A DNA stretch of 16,032 bases from CAYJFG01 sp964369405 (GCA_964369405.1 CAYJGB010000036.1:1-16032), one strand, 5' to 3'; positions 1 to 7,497 are shown, counted from the stretch's first letter. Numbers and translations: made by a program. Notes: generated by a model not told the origin, from the letters alone.

Positions 1-122
1 GATTTGGTACTACCACCATGGGTTTATTGGAAAATCCCATGCGTTTACTCTCCATAATGGACACTAAGTGCACTTGGTAATTGTTTGATTTTATTTAATA
101 TAAAATGACTTTTGAGGTAGGC

Positions 123-146
123 ATACCCACAAATATACCCACAAAT
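123..146 (+). repeat. Perfect 12-bp tandem repeat (possible integrase arm sites)
   Basis: The 12-mer ATACCCACAAAT occurs twice back to back, at 123-134 and 135-146, with no mismatch. Short repeated ACCCACA-type words are typical of arm-binding sites next to tyrosine-recombinase genes of integrative elements. That role is inference: no recombinase is visible in the window, and a promoter-proximal operator is an alternative. The repeat itself is certain. Confidence 0.8.
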
Positions 147-262
147 GAAAAAAATTATAAAATTCTTTTGTGGACTTTATCGGACGAATGAGAAAAGTAC
201 ATAATGTATTTGAATATACATATGTTACAAATCTTTTTTCTGTTTTATCTTATACCATGTAA

Positions 263-309
263 TTGTCAAGGTAAGTTTTTTTGTCTTTACTTACATTCGT
301 AACTGACAA
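263..309 (+). promoter_or_regulatory. Nested inverted repeats before the first gene
   Basis: Two inverted pairs are nested: TTGTCA (263-268) with TGACAA (304-309), and inside it GTAAGT (271-276) with ACTTAC (289-294) around a T-rich loop. The structure ends about 30 nt before the ATG at 339. It could be an operator or a leader RNA hairpin. With short arms in AT-rich DNA, chance is not excluded. Confidence 0.35.
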
Positions 310-338
310 CGAAACACTTTTCTGATAGTTTGCCTGTC

Positions 339-1265
339 ATGCTACATCAAGAATTTATCACCATCGGGAAACTTCGCACGGCTTTTGATTTAAGCGATTC
401 AGAAGTAAATGGACTTTTTACGGCACTCAATCATGAGAGCATTTTTCCTTATGCTCTGTGGCATTATATTTGGGAAAGCTACTGGAAGGAATTTGCAGAA
501 GATACTGCACAGGGAATAGGTATTGCTGTACCATATTTTCCACAAGAAAAAGTCGAAAAAATAACATTTTTTGAATTTACCCAAGAGTTGGAAGCTTTTT
601 TAGCAAGTGTTTTTCCCCTGTTGCAGAAATATAATTTTATCAAAGGATTTGAAGCTATTCTGCAAGAGGCTTATGACCCCACTCCACAAGAACTTTCCGA
701 TATGATGGAGCTTGTTCAAACACTTTTGCCAAAAGAAACAGACTTTGGTGAACCTCTTCCTTCTCTTGAAATGGCACAAGCGCAAGAGCGTTCATTTTAT
801 AGAAGCAATGTTATTAGGTATATAGAGTATTATTTACCGCACACAATAGCCGTAAACAAAAAAGATGCTGTCCAACATCTGGTAGCTTGTGGCTATCCCT
901 ACCGACAAGAAATTAAAGGGCTTTCCAAAAGTTTTTTTGAGCATATTACTGTGCAAAGCTTTTCAATGCCCACATATACCGTACCTCATAAAATATCACC
1001 CACGGCAAACAGTGAAACGCCTCATTTGTGCATACCTCGCCATTTATGGGAAGGCAAAACGCCGATGGCGGTGCGTGACGCCATGCGTGAAGCAAATTTT
1101 GATGATGCTGTTATTGCCCATGTGCTGTACTCTTGGTGTGGGCAAAATAACAAAACCTATGTGGGTAAATTGCTTGGGACTGCCAACAAAGAGGATAGCA
1201 CTTACCGCAAGGCTTGCCATAGGCTACTTGAAAAAGCGCAAACTTTGAATATCACCACAACATAA
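339..1265 (+). CDS. Hypothetical protein, 308 residues
   Basis: I do not recognise this protein. The frame is long, uninterrupted and ends in TAA. The ATG at 339 is preferred; an in-frame TTG at 330 would add three residues. Neither has a clear Shine-Dalgarno sequence. The product looks soluble, with no signal peptide or strong membrane segment. The N-terminal two thirds are rich in aromatic and acidic residues. The C-terminal ~75 residues, beginning around CIPRHLWEGKTP, look like a separate compact helical domain with a possible DNA-binding flavour (TYVGKLL followed by STYRKACHRLL). It is followed by the structured non-coding region and then an AlpA-like regulator on the same strand, so it may be an accessory or regulatory gene of the element. 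Function unknown. Confidence 0.7.
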   Translation: MLHQEFITIGKLRTAFDLSDSEVNGLFTALNHESIFPYALWHYIWESYWKEFAEDTAQGIGIAVPYFPQEKVEKITFFEFTQELEAFLASVFPLLQKYNFIKGFEAILQEAYDPTPQELSDMMELVQTLLPKETDFGEPLPSLEMAQAQERSFYRSNVIRYIEYYLPHTIAVNKKDAVQHLVACGYPYRQEIKGLSKSFFEHITVQSFSMPTYTVPHKISPTANSETPHLCIPRHLWEGKTPMAVRDAMREANFDDAVIAHVLYSWCGQNNKTYVGKLLGTANKEDSTYRKACHRLLEKAQTLNITTT

Positions 1266-1364
1266 ATTGTCCTTATTTGCTTGTAGGGCGTTCAAAAGCG
1301 GCAAGATACAAGGAAGCGGAAAAAATCAAGGTGCGATGTCCTGCCCAACGGGTGCGAAGCATAG

Positions 1365-1391
1365 CCGTTACACGAGGAACGAGTGTTACGG
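1365..1391 (+). other. Hairpin inside the framed non-coding segment
   Basis: CCGTTACAC (1365-1373) pairs with GTGTTACGG (1383-1391) with one central T-T mismatch (8 of 9 pairs) around a 9-nt loop. A small TGCCC-AAC-GGGTG hairpin, partly through G-U pairs, lies just before it around 1342-1354. Together with the hairpin at 1400-1442 this suggests a folded transcript. Confidence 0.5.
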
Positions 1392-1399
1392 ATACAGAG

Positions 1400-1442
1400 A
1401 GCAAAGCGTATAGGGATATACATGAGCAGTTTGGCTTTTTTT
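1400..1442 (+). terminator. Terminator-like hairpin with T7 tract
   Basis: The core is a perfect 5-bp stem GTATA/TATAC (1408-1421) closed by a GGGA tetraloop of the GNRA type. Outer pairs AGC-AAA (1400-1405) with TTT-G-GCT (1430-1436, one bulged G) extend it through a small internal loop, and seven Ts follow (1436-1442). This would end rightward transcription, either of the 339-1265 gene or of an RNA made from the framed segment. The interrupted stem lowers confidence. Confidence 0.45.
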
Positions 1443-1560
1443 AGATGACGCCGTAGATTGTTGGTTTTCAACGCCCTACAATGGATTGTAGCGGATTGTT
1501 CCCGTCTTTCCTGTATTATTCCCGACCAATTCAGGGCTTTTTCACGCTGCCTTGGATTAT

Positions 1561-1591
1561 TCTCCTAAAAAAACAAAAGGAGATTATTATG
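1561..1591 (+). promoter_or_regulatory. Ribosome binding site of the AlpA-like gene held in a hairpin
   Basis: AGGAGA (1578-1583) is a strong Shine-Dalgarno sequence five bases before the ATG at 1589, and it decides that start. The same six bases pair perfectly with TCTCCT (1561-1566) across an 11-nt A-rich loop, and two more pairs follow a mismatch. In RNA this stem would mask the ribosome binding site, suggesting translational control. Whether the hairpin forms in vivo is unknown. Confidence 0.55.
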
Positions 1592-1798
1592 ACACATCAG
1601 CATGTAACCATCGGCGCACCCTTACCCCCAACAGGATTTTTACGTTTACCTCAAGTATTGGCACTTATCCCTGTGAGTAAAAGTACTTGGTGGGAGGGAT
1701 GTAAGGACGGAATATTTCCTAAACCTGTGACTTTGGGAAAACGCACCACCGCTTGGAGGGTTGAGGATATCGTTACATTTATTGAAAATGCAAAATAG
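1589..1798 (+). CDS. AlpA-family helix-turn-helix regulator, 69 residues
   Basis: This is a small DNA-binding protein of the AlpA/excisionase-like winged-helix type. The family signature spans residues ~16-66: GFLRLPQVL, then a V-S-K-S-T-WW recognition helix, then the loop GIFPKPVTLGKRTTAWR and a terminal helix VEDIVTFIENAK. AlpA proteins usually activate integrase/excision genes or act as excision factors in P4-like and other integrative elements. The start at 1589 is fixed by the AGGAGA sequence; an open frame running back to 1481 lacks such a site and has no family similarity. It lies downstream of the structured segment and before the 18-bp stem at 1817-1874, with the leftward operon converging on it. 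No integrase is visible, so its target is probably outside the window. Confidence 0.88.
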   Translation: MTHQHVTIGAPLPPTGFLRLPQVLALIPVSKSTWWEGCKDGIFPKPVTLGKRTTAWRVEDIVTFIENAK

Positions 1799-1816
1799 CT
1801 TCATCAAATATTTAAT

Positions 1817-1874
1817 AAGTTAAGTCTTTATGACACCTTTTTTACATTATTGTAGCGTCATAAGGGCTTAACTT
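1817..1874. repeat. Long inverted repeat, 18-bp stem and 22-nt loop
   Basis: The 18 bases at 1817-1834 pair along their whole length with 1857-1874: AAGTTAAG with CTTAACTT and TTATGAC with GTCATAA are exact, and the middle three (TCT opposite GGG) use two G-U pairs in RNA. It begins 19 bp after the AlpA-like stop codon. It may stop or stabilise that transcript, but no T tract follows on either strand, so it is not a classical intrinsic terminator. A regulator or recombinase binding site is an alternative. Confidence 0.65.
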
Positions 1875-2022
1875 CTTTCGCACTCCACTTCAAACAATTT
1901 ACGCTTAAAAATTAGTACAAAGCGGGATATAAAAATATTAATTTATAAAATCTTTATATATAGCTAGGGTCTGTTTCTAAATAAAGGCTTTTGCATTCTG
2001 TCCGCGTTTAACAGCATTTTTT

Positions 2023-2046
2023 GTTGCAGTTACGGCTGAACTTTTT
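2023..2046 (+). terminator. Possible weak rightward terminator
   Basis: GTT-G-CAG (2023-2029) pairs with CTGAAC (2036-2041), with one bulged G, and five Ts follow. It points rightward into the 3' end of the converging gene that stops at 2045. The short, bulged stem makes this tentative. Elsewhere in 1875-2044 I see only AT-rich DNA. Confidence 0.25.
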
Positions 2047-5000
2047 AAAGAAAATCGTCAGTTTCTTCAAGTGCTTCTGCAATAATATCAATTGACTCTT
2101 TATTCAAAATGATATTTTCTTTAAAAGAATTTTCAAATGTATTGAAAATCAAAGAAAAAAAACATAACTTAGAAAAAAGCTTACGTGTTAAGTATTTATC
2201 TTTTTTTGACTTTCCCTCATTTTTTAAAAAATATTTCAGTAACATAAAATATAGTATAACATGTAAGGCAATTCTGCTGTTTTGTAGTGGACTTAAATTT
2301 GTAGGCATATCTTTGTAAAAATAGAAAAATAAATCCACATACCTTCTTGATAGATGAAATTCATCTATGTCTAAATCAAAATTCCTATGTAGAACCGTAT
2401 AAAAAAATTCGTTCAAAAAATCTCTATTAATATGATTTATAGTAACATGTTTCAGCTGTGTACTGTTCTGTAACTTCTCGTTTTCAATTATTTTATTAAT
2501 AAAAACACTAGTACGTTTTTTAGTTTTTCCTGGTACACTCATGAATTCATTTTCTATAATCTGTTCAAATTTATTTGATAAATATTTTTTTTCTAATGGT
2601 ATATCAGACTTATTAATATACTTAAGTAATGAGGAAAAAAACTGCTCTGCTAGCTCAGTTCTATGTTCATTGGTTAATGTATCTGTAACATAAGAAACGA
2701 CAGAATAATTCTTAGAATCAAACTTTACTAACATGTGCTTTTTATTAACTATATATGGGGAAATCAACATTAAAATTATTATAGGCAGCTTATTATGCAA
2801 ACCTCCTGAAATAAAATTTTTAATTTTATTTTTAAGATAATGGTTAAATTTTTTATCAAATTTTAAATTAAATTTTTTTAATGCATCTCTTGAAACTTCA
2901 AGTTCTAATAAATTTGATGGGAGGTTAAAGATAATATCAAAATAGTCTTTATGTAATGGTTTGAATTCTTCGGGCATATCAAAATTACTAATTTTTATAC
3001 CATTGCATAAACATATGCATTTTGGCTCACAAAATAACTTATTATCACGTTTGAATATATATATGCCATAGTTCATTCCAGCATTATGACTTTCTTTTAT
3101 TGTTCCATTTTCACCTAATGGAATAAAGAAATTTAATTTAAACTCTGAAGTTTCTTCGTTAAGACGATTTATCAAAGCATTTTTAGGAACAATTAATTTA
3201 CCATCAAAAAAAATATCATAATTACTATCAAAAAAAGTAGTTTTTATGTATTCCTTTAATCTTTCAATTTGAATTTCTTTTGATATTTCAAGTTTTACAA
3301 TTGTCCCAACGTCATGGTGTCCTTTGTTTTCAATGAAAAAGCATCCATCAATATTCGGTATTTCTAGACAATATGCTTTTCTATCTATTTCTTCATCCCA
3401 ATATTTTGTGCTAACATTTATAGATTTGCTAACATTAAAGCAACTTAAAAAACCTATCCCGAATTGACTTATAGGATGATAGGAATTTTTATGTGTCGCA
3501 TTTGCAAATTCTTCACTTTTATAAAAGCTTCTTCCTATAGTTGTAAGGTATCTTTCTATATGATACTTTGTCATTCCAACACCATTGTCTTTGATGGATA
3601 AAGAATGATTACCATGCTCGTGTGTTTCAGATATAATTTCAATTTTACTTTCTTGAGTGTGATATTTTTTATCTATTTTATTTCTTAGATGAATAGCGTC
3701 TATGCAATTCTGTAATGCTTCTCTAATAAAAACCATTTTATTGGCATAAATATGCTCTCCTGCTAATAAATTCAAAAGAGTTCTTGTGTAAGCTTTAAAA
3801 GTATAACTTTCAAGTTCTGTTTCATTCTTATCTGTTCCAAATATATTACCAATGATGTAATACATTTTAAATCCAACTTCCGAAAACAATTTTTCGTACT
3901 CAGAAAGCATATACTCGTATTCATTTACAATTAATTTTACAACTTTATGAGAAATAGCTTGAGTACATTCTACTTTAACTTCTAAAGCTCTTCTGTCTTC
4001 ATCAAACGAGATTTCTACTTGATTGTTTCTTATTCCACTAGCTATTTCATTTGGATCTACATTAAAGTCTGTATTGTTTTTTATTTTTATTTTAAAAAAC
4101 TCCCCAGAGTTATTATTTAATGTAAAGAAAAAATCGCATATAAAGAAACTGATTATGCAAAAAGTGATAATTTCTTTTTCTTTTTTAGTTGATTTTTCTA
4201 TCTTGCTGATTATGTTTTTTGAATATTCTTTTGAAAAATCATAAATATTTTTTGATTTTTGAATTGAGATAAAGAAATCATGTTTTGGAATGTTTTCGTG
4301 TTTTTTCACTTCTTTTTCTATTGATTTCAAATTAATATCATTTTTTTGATTTGCTCTATAATGTGCAGTTAAAAACATAAAAAATATACTTTCTTTGTTT
4401 TTTTCCAATACAGCACAAGTATCGCTACAGCTTCCAATAATTCCTTCCAAAATTTTTATATAGTTACTACTATCATTTCCAAAGCTAATTATGTTCTTAA
4501 AAAATTCATATAAATCAGATTCTTCTGCCAGTAGTTGTCTTAAGGGTGTTATGTGTTTAGAAACAACGTTTACAGGGAGTACGTACTTATTTTCAAATGT
4601 AAAAACATCTCTTTGTGATTTTTTGTATTCTGAAATTATTACAGAATTTTGAGCATTTGGCTCATATATTTTTACTACATTAAAATAGTTAGTATATACA
4701 TCATCTTTTCCTGTTGCTCCACATGCAACGACATTAACCATCTTATCTTTCTCTTTTGGATTTACATTTATGTTTATTCTATGAACTGCATTATTATGCC
4801 TATGTCCGTGTAGAATAGTTGTTATATTATGCATACAAAACATTTCGAAAAATGTTTCATGATTTACAAGCGTGCTTTCATCAACATAACTTTTATTACG
4901 TTCTTCATTTTTATAAAAGTGATGATGCAGCATGACAACTATACTATAATCATCTTTGTTGAATTTACTTAATGCTAAGTTTAAAGGTGTGAAGTCAGAT

Positions 5001-5491
5001 AATGATACACTCCCAAATGATTTTCCGTTGTCAAATCTTGATGAATTTAAACCTATGATAATAATTTTTTCGTCAGTAAATTTTTTAAGTAAACTGAAAT
5101 TTTTAAATTTAATAAAATCATATTCTTTTGTATAAAACTTTTCTAGAAATTTTTTATAATTATTAAAATAAGAATCTTTATGTTCTTTTTTGTTTATTTC
5201 ATGATTCCCAGGAACGAATAATATATCTCTATCTATTAAATTTATATCTTGTATTTCACTTATTCCCTTTAAAAGATTTGAAAAAAAATTTACAGCAGAA
5301 GATATTGCTTCTTCTATTATAGAATCTTCACTTAATGCTTTTCCATCAAAAATATCACCTGTAACAGCAATTTGCTCAATTCGCTCTTTATTTTGGGACA
5401 ACGCAAAAACGATTGCATCTGATAGTTTGCTTAAATCTAATCCTGCTCTACCTATATGTAAATCTGAAAGATGTAAGATAGTTAAAGCCAT
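2045..5491 (-). CDS. Metallophosphoesterase-Hsp90-type ATPase fusion, 1148 residues
   Basis: Residues ~1-290 form a calcineurin-like metallophosphoesterase with the full metal-binding set: DLHIG (10-14), GDIFDG (45-50), GNHE (95-98), LHHHF (188-192) and HGHRH (228-232). This family cuts phosphodiester or phosphomonoester bonds with two metal ions; Mre11/SbcD are nuclease members. Residues ~580-760 form an Hsp90/MutL-type (GHKL) ATPase with REALQNCIDA (590-599), DNGVGM (635-640) and QFGIGF (676-681). The region between and the last ~400 residues are unrecognised. The start is supported by GAGGAG six bases before the ATG. It is the last gene of the operon, 28 nt after the coiled-coil ATPase gene. 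It is strikingly AT-rich (12 G/C in 4081-4140, against 27 in 5881-5940 of the neighbour), suggesting separate acquisition. The substrate is unknown; a nucleic-acid-damaging or nucleotide-cleaving defence effector is inference. Confidence 0.9.
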   Translation of the reverse strand: MALTILHLSDLHIGRAGLDLSKLSDAIVFALSQNKERIEQIAVTGDIFDGKALSEDSIIEEAISSAVNFFSNLLKGISEIQDINLIDRDILFVPGNHEINKKEHKDSYFNNYKKFLEKFYTKEYDFIKFKNFSLLKKFTDEKIIIIGLNSSRFDNGKSFGSVSLSDFTPLNLALSKFNKDDYSIVVMLHHHFYKNEERNKSYVDESTLVNHETFFEMFCMHNITTILHGHRHNNAVHRININVNPKEKDKMVNVVACGATGKDDVYTNYFNVVKIYEPNAQNSVIISEYKKSQRDVFTFENKYVLPVNVVSKHITPLRQLLAEESDLYEFFKNIISFGNDSSNYIKILEGIIGSCSDTCAVLEKNKESIFFMFLTAHYRANQKNDINLKSIEKEVKKHENIPKHDFFISIQKSKNIYDFSKEYSKNIISKIEKSTKKEKEIITFCIISFFICDFFFTLNNNSGEFFKIKIKNNTDFNVDPNEIASGIRNNQVEISFDEDRRALEVKVECTQAISHKVVKLIVNEYEYMLSEYEKLFSEVGFKMYYIIGNIFGTDKNETELESYTFKAYTRTLLNLLAGEHIYANKMVFIREALQNCIDAIHLRNKIDKKYHTQESKIEIISETHEHGNHSLSIKDNGVGMTKYHIERYLTTIGRSFYKSEEFANATHKNSYHPISQFGIGFLSCFNVSKSINVSTKYWDEEIDRKAYCLEIPNIDGCFFIENKGHHDVGTIVKLEISKEIQIERLKEYIKTTFFDSNYDIFFDGKLIVPKNALINRLNEETSEFKLNFFIPLGENGTIKESHNAGMNYGIYIFKRDNKLFCEPKCICLCNGIKISNFDMPEEFKPLHKDYFDIIFNLPSNLLELEVSRDALKKFNLKFDKKFNHYLKNKIKNFISGGLHNKLPIIILMLISPYIVNKKHMLVKFDSKNYSVVSYVTDTLTNEHRTELAEQFFSSLLKYINKSDIPLEKKYLSNKFEQIIENEFMSVPGKTKKRTSVFINKIIENEKLQNSTQLKHVTINHINRDFLNEFFYTVLHRNFDLDIDEFHLSRRYVDLFFYFYKDMPTNLSPLQNSRIALHVILYFMLLKYFLKNEGKSKKDKYLTRKLFSKLCFFSLIFNTFENSFKENIILNKESIDIIAEALEETDDFL

Positions 5492-5519
5492 AAAACACTC
5501 CTCATTTAATTATGATTTT

Positions 5520-7481
5520 CTAAACCAAACCATCCCTATGCAACTCTCGTCTAAACAACAACCTCTCACTCGGATACGCCGCTAGTTCCAGTCGCACGGT
5601 ATTTTGTACATCTTTAGGGGGCGGTGTGGTGCTTGTGAGGATGCATTGGAAGGGGATATCTATATTTTGGCGTAGTGTATGAAGGTTATACAAGGTATGC
5701 ATAAGGTTAGCATAGGTTGTATCGTCCATATCAGTTTCACGAGGGCTATCGAAAATAAAGAAGCCGGGGTGTTGCCCTTCATTTTCGCCAGTAAAGAGAG
5801 CCGCCGCCACGTCAAAGAGTATGTTGCCTATGGTGGCGTATGTTTGCCCTGCGCCACGTTTATCTTGAAGGATGGTTACGCTCCACTTGCCTTGATGTTC
5901 GTGGGTGTTACCGGAAAAATTTTCACCAAGAACGGTCTTAACAAGGTTTGAAAAAAGCTCATTAAAACGCTTAGCCTTACCTTGAAGTGATTGTCTGTGG
6001 TTTTCTTGCTCTGTAACAATTTGTTTTAATTCTTGTTGCAGTTCCTCTTGTTTATTCGTGAGGGTGGCAAGCTCTGATGTATGTTTCTCTCCTGCCAGTT
6101 CTGCGTGGGCTTCAAGGTAGCTGTTAAGGCATATTTCTACACGATTTTTTTCTTGTTTTGCGCTATCAAGCTGTATTTTGCACTCACGTATCTTGTCTTC
6201 CAGTTCTCTTTTTGACTCTTGAGCCTGTGCATAGCGTCTATTTTGTTCTTTTTGTTGGCGTTCCAAAGCTTCAAGTTCTGCCTTACTCTGTGCATCCATA
6301 TTTTTTATGGCTTTTTCTCTTTTGTAATCATCAAAATTTAATAGTCGTAAGTTCTCTACATGTCTTAATATATATGAACATTCATTCAGACGAAAGGTAA
6401 AAAGTGGGCATTCTTGTTTAGCCTGTATTTGCGCCTCTAGCCTTTCTTTTTCTTGACGTTTTCCTTCAATCCCAAGGGGTGTTTCGCCTTCTTGTACTGA
6501 CGTCATGTCGAGCATTTCTTTAAGACGTTCCCAATTTTCTTGTTGTTTTTTTATATTGAATGAAACTTCAAGATGTTGCTCTTTAATGCCTTCTAACTCT
6601 TGAGAAAGTTTAAGGATACGGTTTTCAATATTTTCTAATACTTGCCGTGCTACGTTATTCGCGTCCAACAGGTGACCTTGTTGCTTTATATCCTGAAAAT
6701 TCCCTATGATTGCTTCAAGCTGTTCTTTGGCAAAGCGTAATTTATAACTTGGTTCTTCAGAGGCTGCTTTTATCTCAATCTTAAGTTTTTCCAGTTTTTT
6801 TTCACCTTGCAAGTACTGTTCATTGAGCGTGGCAAGTTCTGAGTTGATAAGTCCCAGCATGGCACTTATGAGATAGTTGGGATGTATCACAGGTTTAGGA
6901 AATTTAGGGGTATGACATTCTGAGTCTTCCGAACGCCAACCGTGCAAGGTGTGCAATCGGCTTTCTTGGTCACGAGACAGCCATGCTAAAAGGTGTGACC
7001 ATGCAAAGGGGAAAGAAGTATTTTGTAGACAGGACGGTACAAGGTCTTGCAGGGCAGCGCAATACGCAGTAAATTCTTCTTCTGTGCCCTTGGTAAAAGC
7101 GTCTTGTAAAGAGCCTTGATAGGCGATGTGTTTACCGCTAGCTCCCAAAGGGCGCAGTACCGACCACTGAGTATTATTGATATACACTTCTGCTGCTATG
7201 TAGGCATGAGGAAATATTTCTTGTATAGCTCGCACCCCTTGCCCTGTGGCAAAAGGATTTTCAGTAAGAGCATAGCGCAAAAGACGGCAAAGGCTTGTTT
7301 TACCAACGGAATGACCGCCTAGTATGATATCTTTGTGAGAAGGAGCTTTGCTATTTAAGCCCACAATGCAATTTAAGCCGGGCGTAAAAGACACATGGCG
7401 GATAACTTGCTGTAAGTCATACGCTTTAAGGATATAAAATTCTTTTATCCATAAAGGCGGTGCTTTTACCTGTTGCGACAT
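5520..7481 (-). CDS. SMC/Rad50-like coiled-coil ATPase, 653 residues
   Basis: The N-terminal lobe has a Walker A, GGHSVGKT (55-62), after a strand reading TPGLNCIVG. The C-terminal lobe has a GAGQTYATIGN stretch where the ABC signature would lie, and a Walker B, FFIFDSPRE (574-582). Between them, Glu/Lys/Gln-rich helices (~215-355 and ~385-520) predict an antiparallel coiled coil. Its apex carries a Cys pair, C358 and C368 (C-x9-C), unlike the CxxC zinc hook of Rad50/RloC. This is the SMC/Rad50/RecN class of ATPases, which move on or clamp DNA and often pair with a nuclease. It lacks an obvious nuclease domain; the phosphoesterase encoded 28 nt downstream is the natural candidate partner. It starts 16 nt after hsdS, with a purine-rich AGAGAG site, so it is probably translated from the same message. 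Confidence 0.88.
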   Translation of the reverse strand: MSQQVKAPPLWIKEFYILKAYDLQQVIRHVSFTPGLNCIVGLNSKAPSHKDIILGGHSVGKTSLCRLLRYALTENPFATGQGVRAIQEIFPHAYIAAEVYINNTQWSVLRPLGASGKHIAYQGSLQDAFTKGTEEEFTAYCAALQDLVPSCLQNTSFPFAWSHLLAWLSRDQESRLHTLHGWRSEDSECHTPKFPKPVIHPNYLISAMLGLINSELATLNEQYLQGEKKLEKLKIEIKAASEEPSYKLRFAKEQLEAIIGNFQDIKQQGHLLDANNVARQVLENIENRILKLSQELEGIKEQHLEVSFNIKKQQENWERLKEMLDMTSVQEGETPLGIEGKRQEKERLEAQIQAKQECPLFTFRLNECSYILRHVENLRLLNFDDYKREKAIKNMDAQSKAELEALERQQKEQNRRYAQAQESKRELEDKIRECKIQLDSAKQEKNRVEICLNSYLEAHAELAGEKHTSELATLTNKQEELQQELKQIVTEQENHRQSLQGKAKRFNELFSNLVKTVLGENFSGNTHEHQGKWSVTILQDKRGAGQTYATIGNILFDVAAALFTGENEGQHPGFFIFDSPRETDMDDTTYANLMHTLYNLHTLRQNIDIPFQCILTSTTPPPKDVQNTVRLELAAYPSERLLFRRELHRDGLV

Positions 7482-7497
7482 GGCTCTCTCTAATCAT

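Larger units (their letters stand above)
1..338. other. Non-coding left flank
   Basis: No convincing gene is visible. The first ~57 bases are open in several frames, but none shows a recognisable product. A 10-bp perfect palindrome (AAGTGCACTT) lies at 66-75. From about 80 onward the DNA is AT-rich, with a tandem repeat at 123-146, short palindromic pieces around 197-230 (for example TACATAATGTA) and an inverted repeat at 263-309. This would suit a control region or the edge of an element, but no integrase or tRNA is visible to confirm an attachment site. Confidence 0.6.
1281..1481. repeat. 201-bp segment framed by a 12-bp inverted repeat
   Basis: TTGTAGGGCGTT (1281-1292) and its exact reverse complement AACGCCCTACAA (1470-1481) frame the segment. 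After one mismatch four further bases also pair, giving about 17 of 18. Inside are hairpins at 1365-1391 and 1408-1421 and a terminator-like T tract. No credible gene lies within. It could be a structured RNA, a small non-autonomous element or a transfer/recombination site. The repeat and hairpins are seen directly; a role is not established. Confidence 0.7.

Noticed and set aside
1..57. Leftward frame beginning with ATG at 57 and open to the left edge
   Set aside because: Only 19 codons are visible, there is no Shine-Dalgarno sequence, and nothing in the residues is recognisable.
1281..1481. Retron msr-msd RNA, because terminal inverted repeats frame a folded segment
   Set aside because: There is no reverse transcriptase gene in the window, and the terminator-like T tract lies inside the repeats.
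1481..1588. N-terminal extension of the AlpA-like protein from ATG 1481
   Set aside because: The family domain starts after residue 36 of that frame, and a strong AGGAGA site precedes the ATG at 1589.
1967..1984. GGGTCTGTTTCTAAAT resembling an insertion-sequence end
   Set aside because: No matching inverted partner, transposase or target duplication was found nearby.
5520..7481. Anticodon nuclease of the PrrC/RloC type, because of its place after hsdS
   Set aside because: The protein has SMC-like ATPase ends and coiled coils but no visible C-terminal nuclease domain or CxxC hook; Walker B is followed only by a short ordinary tail.
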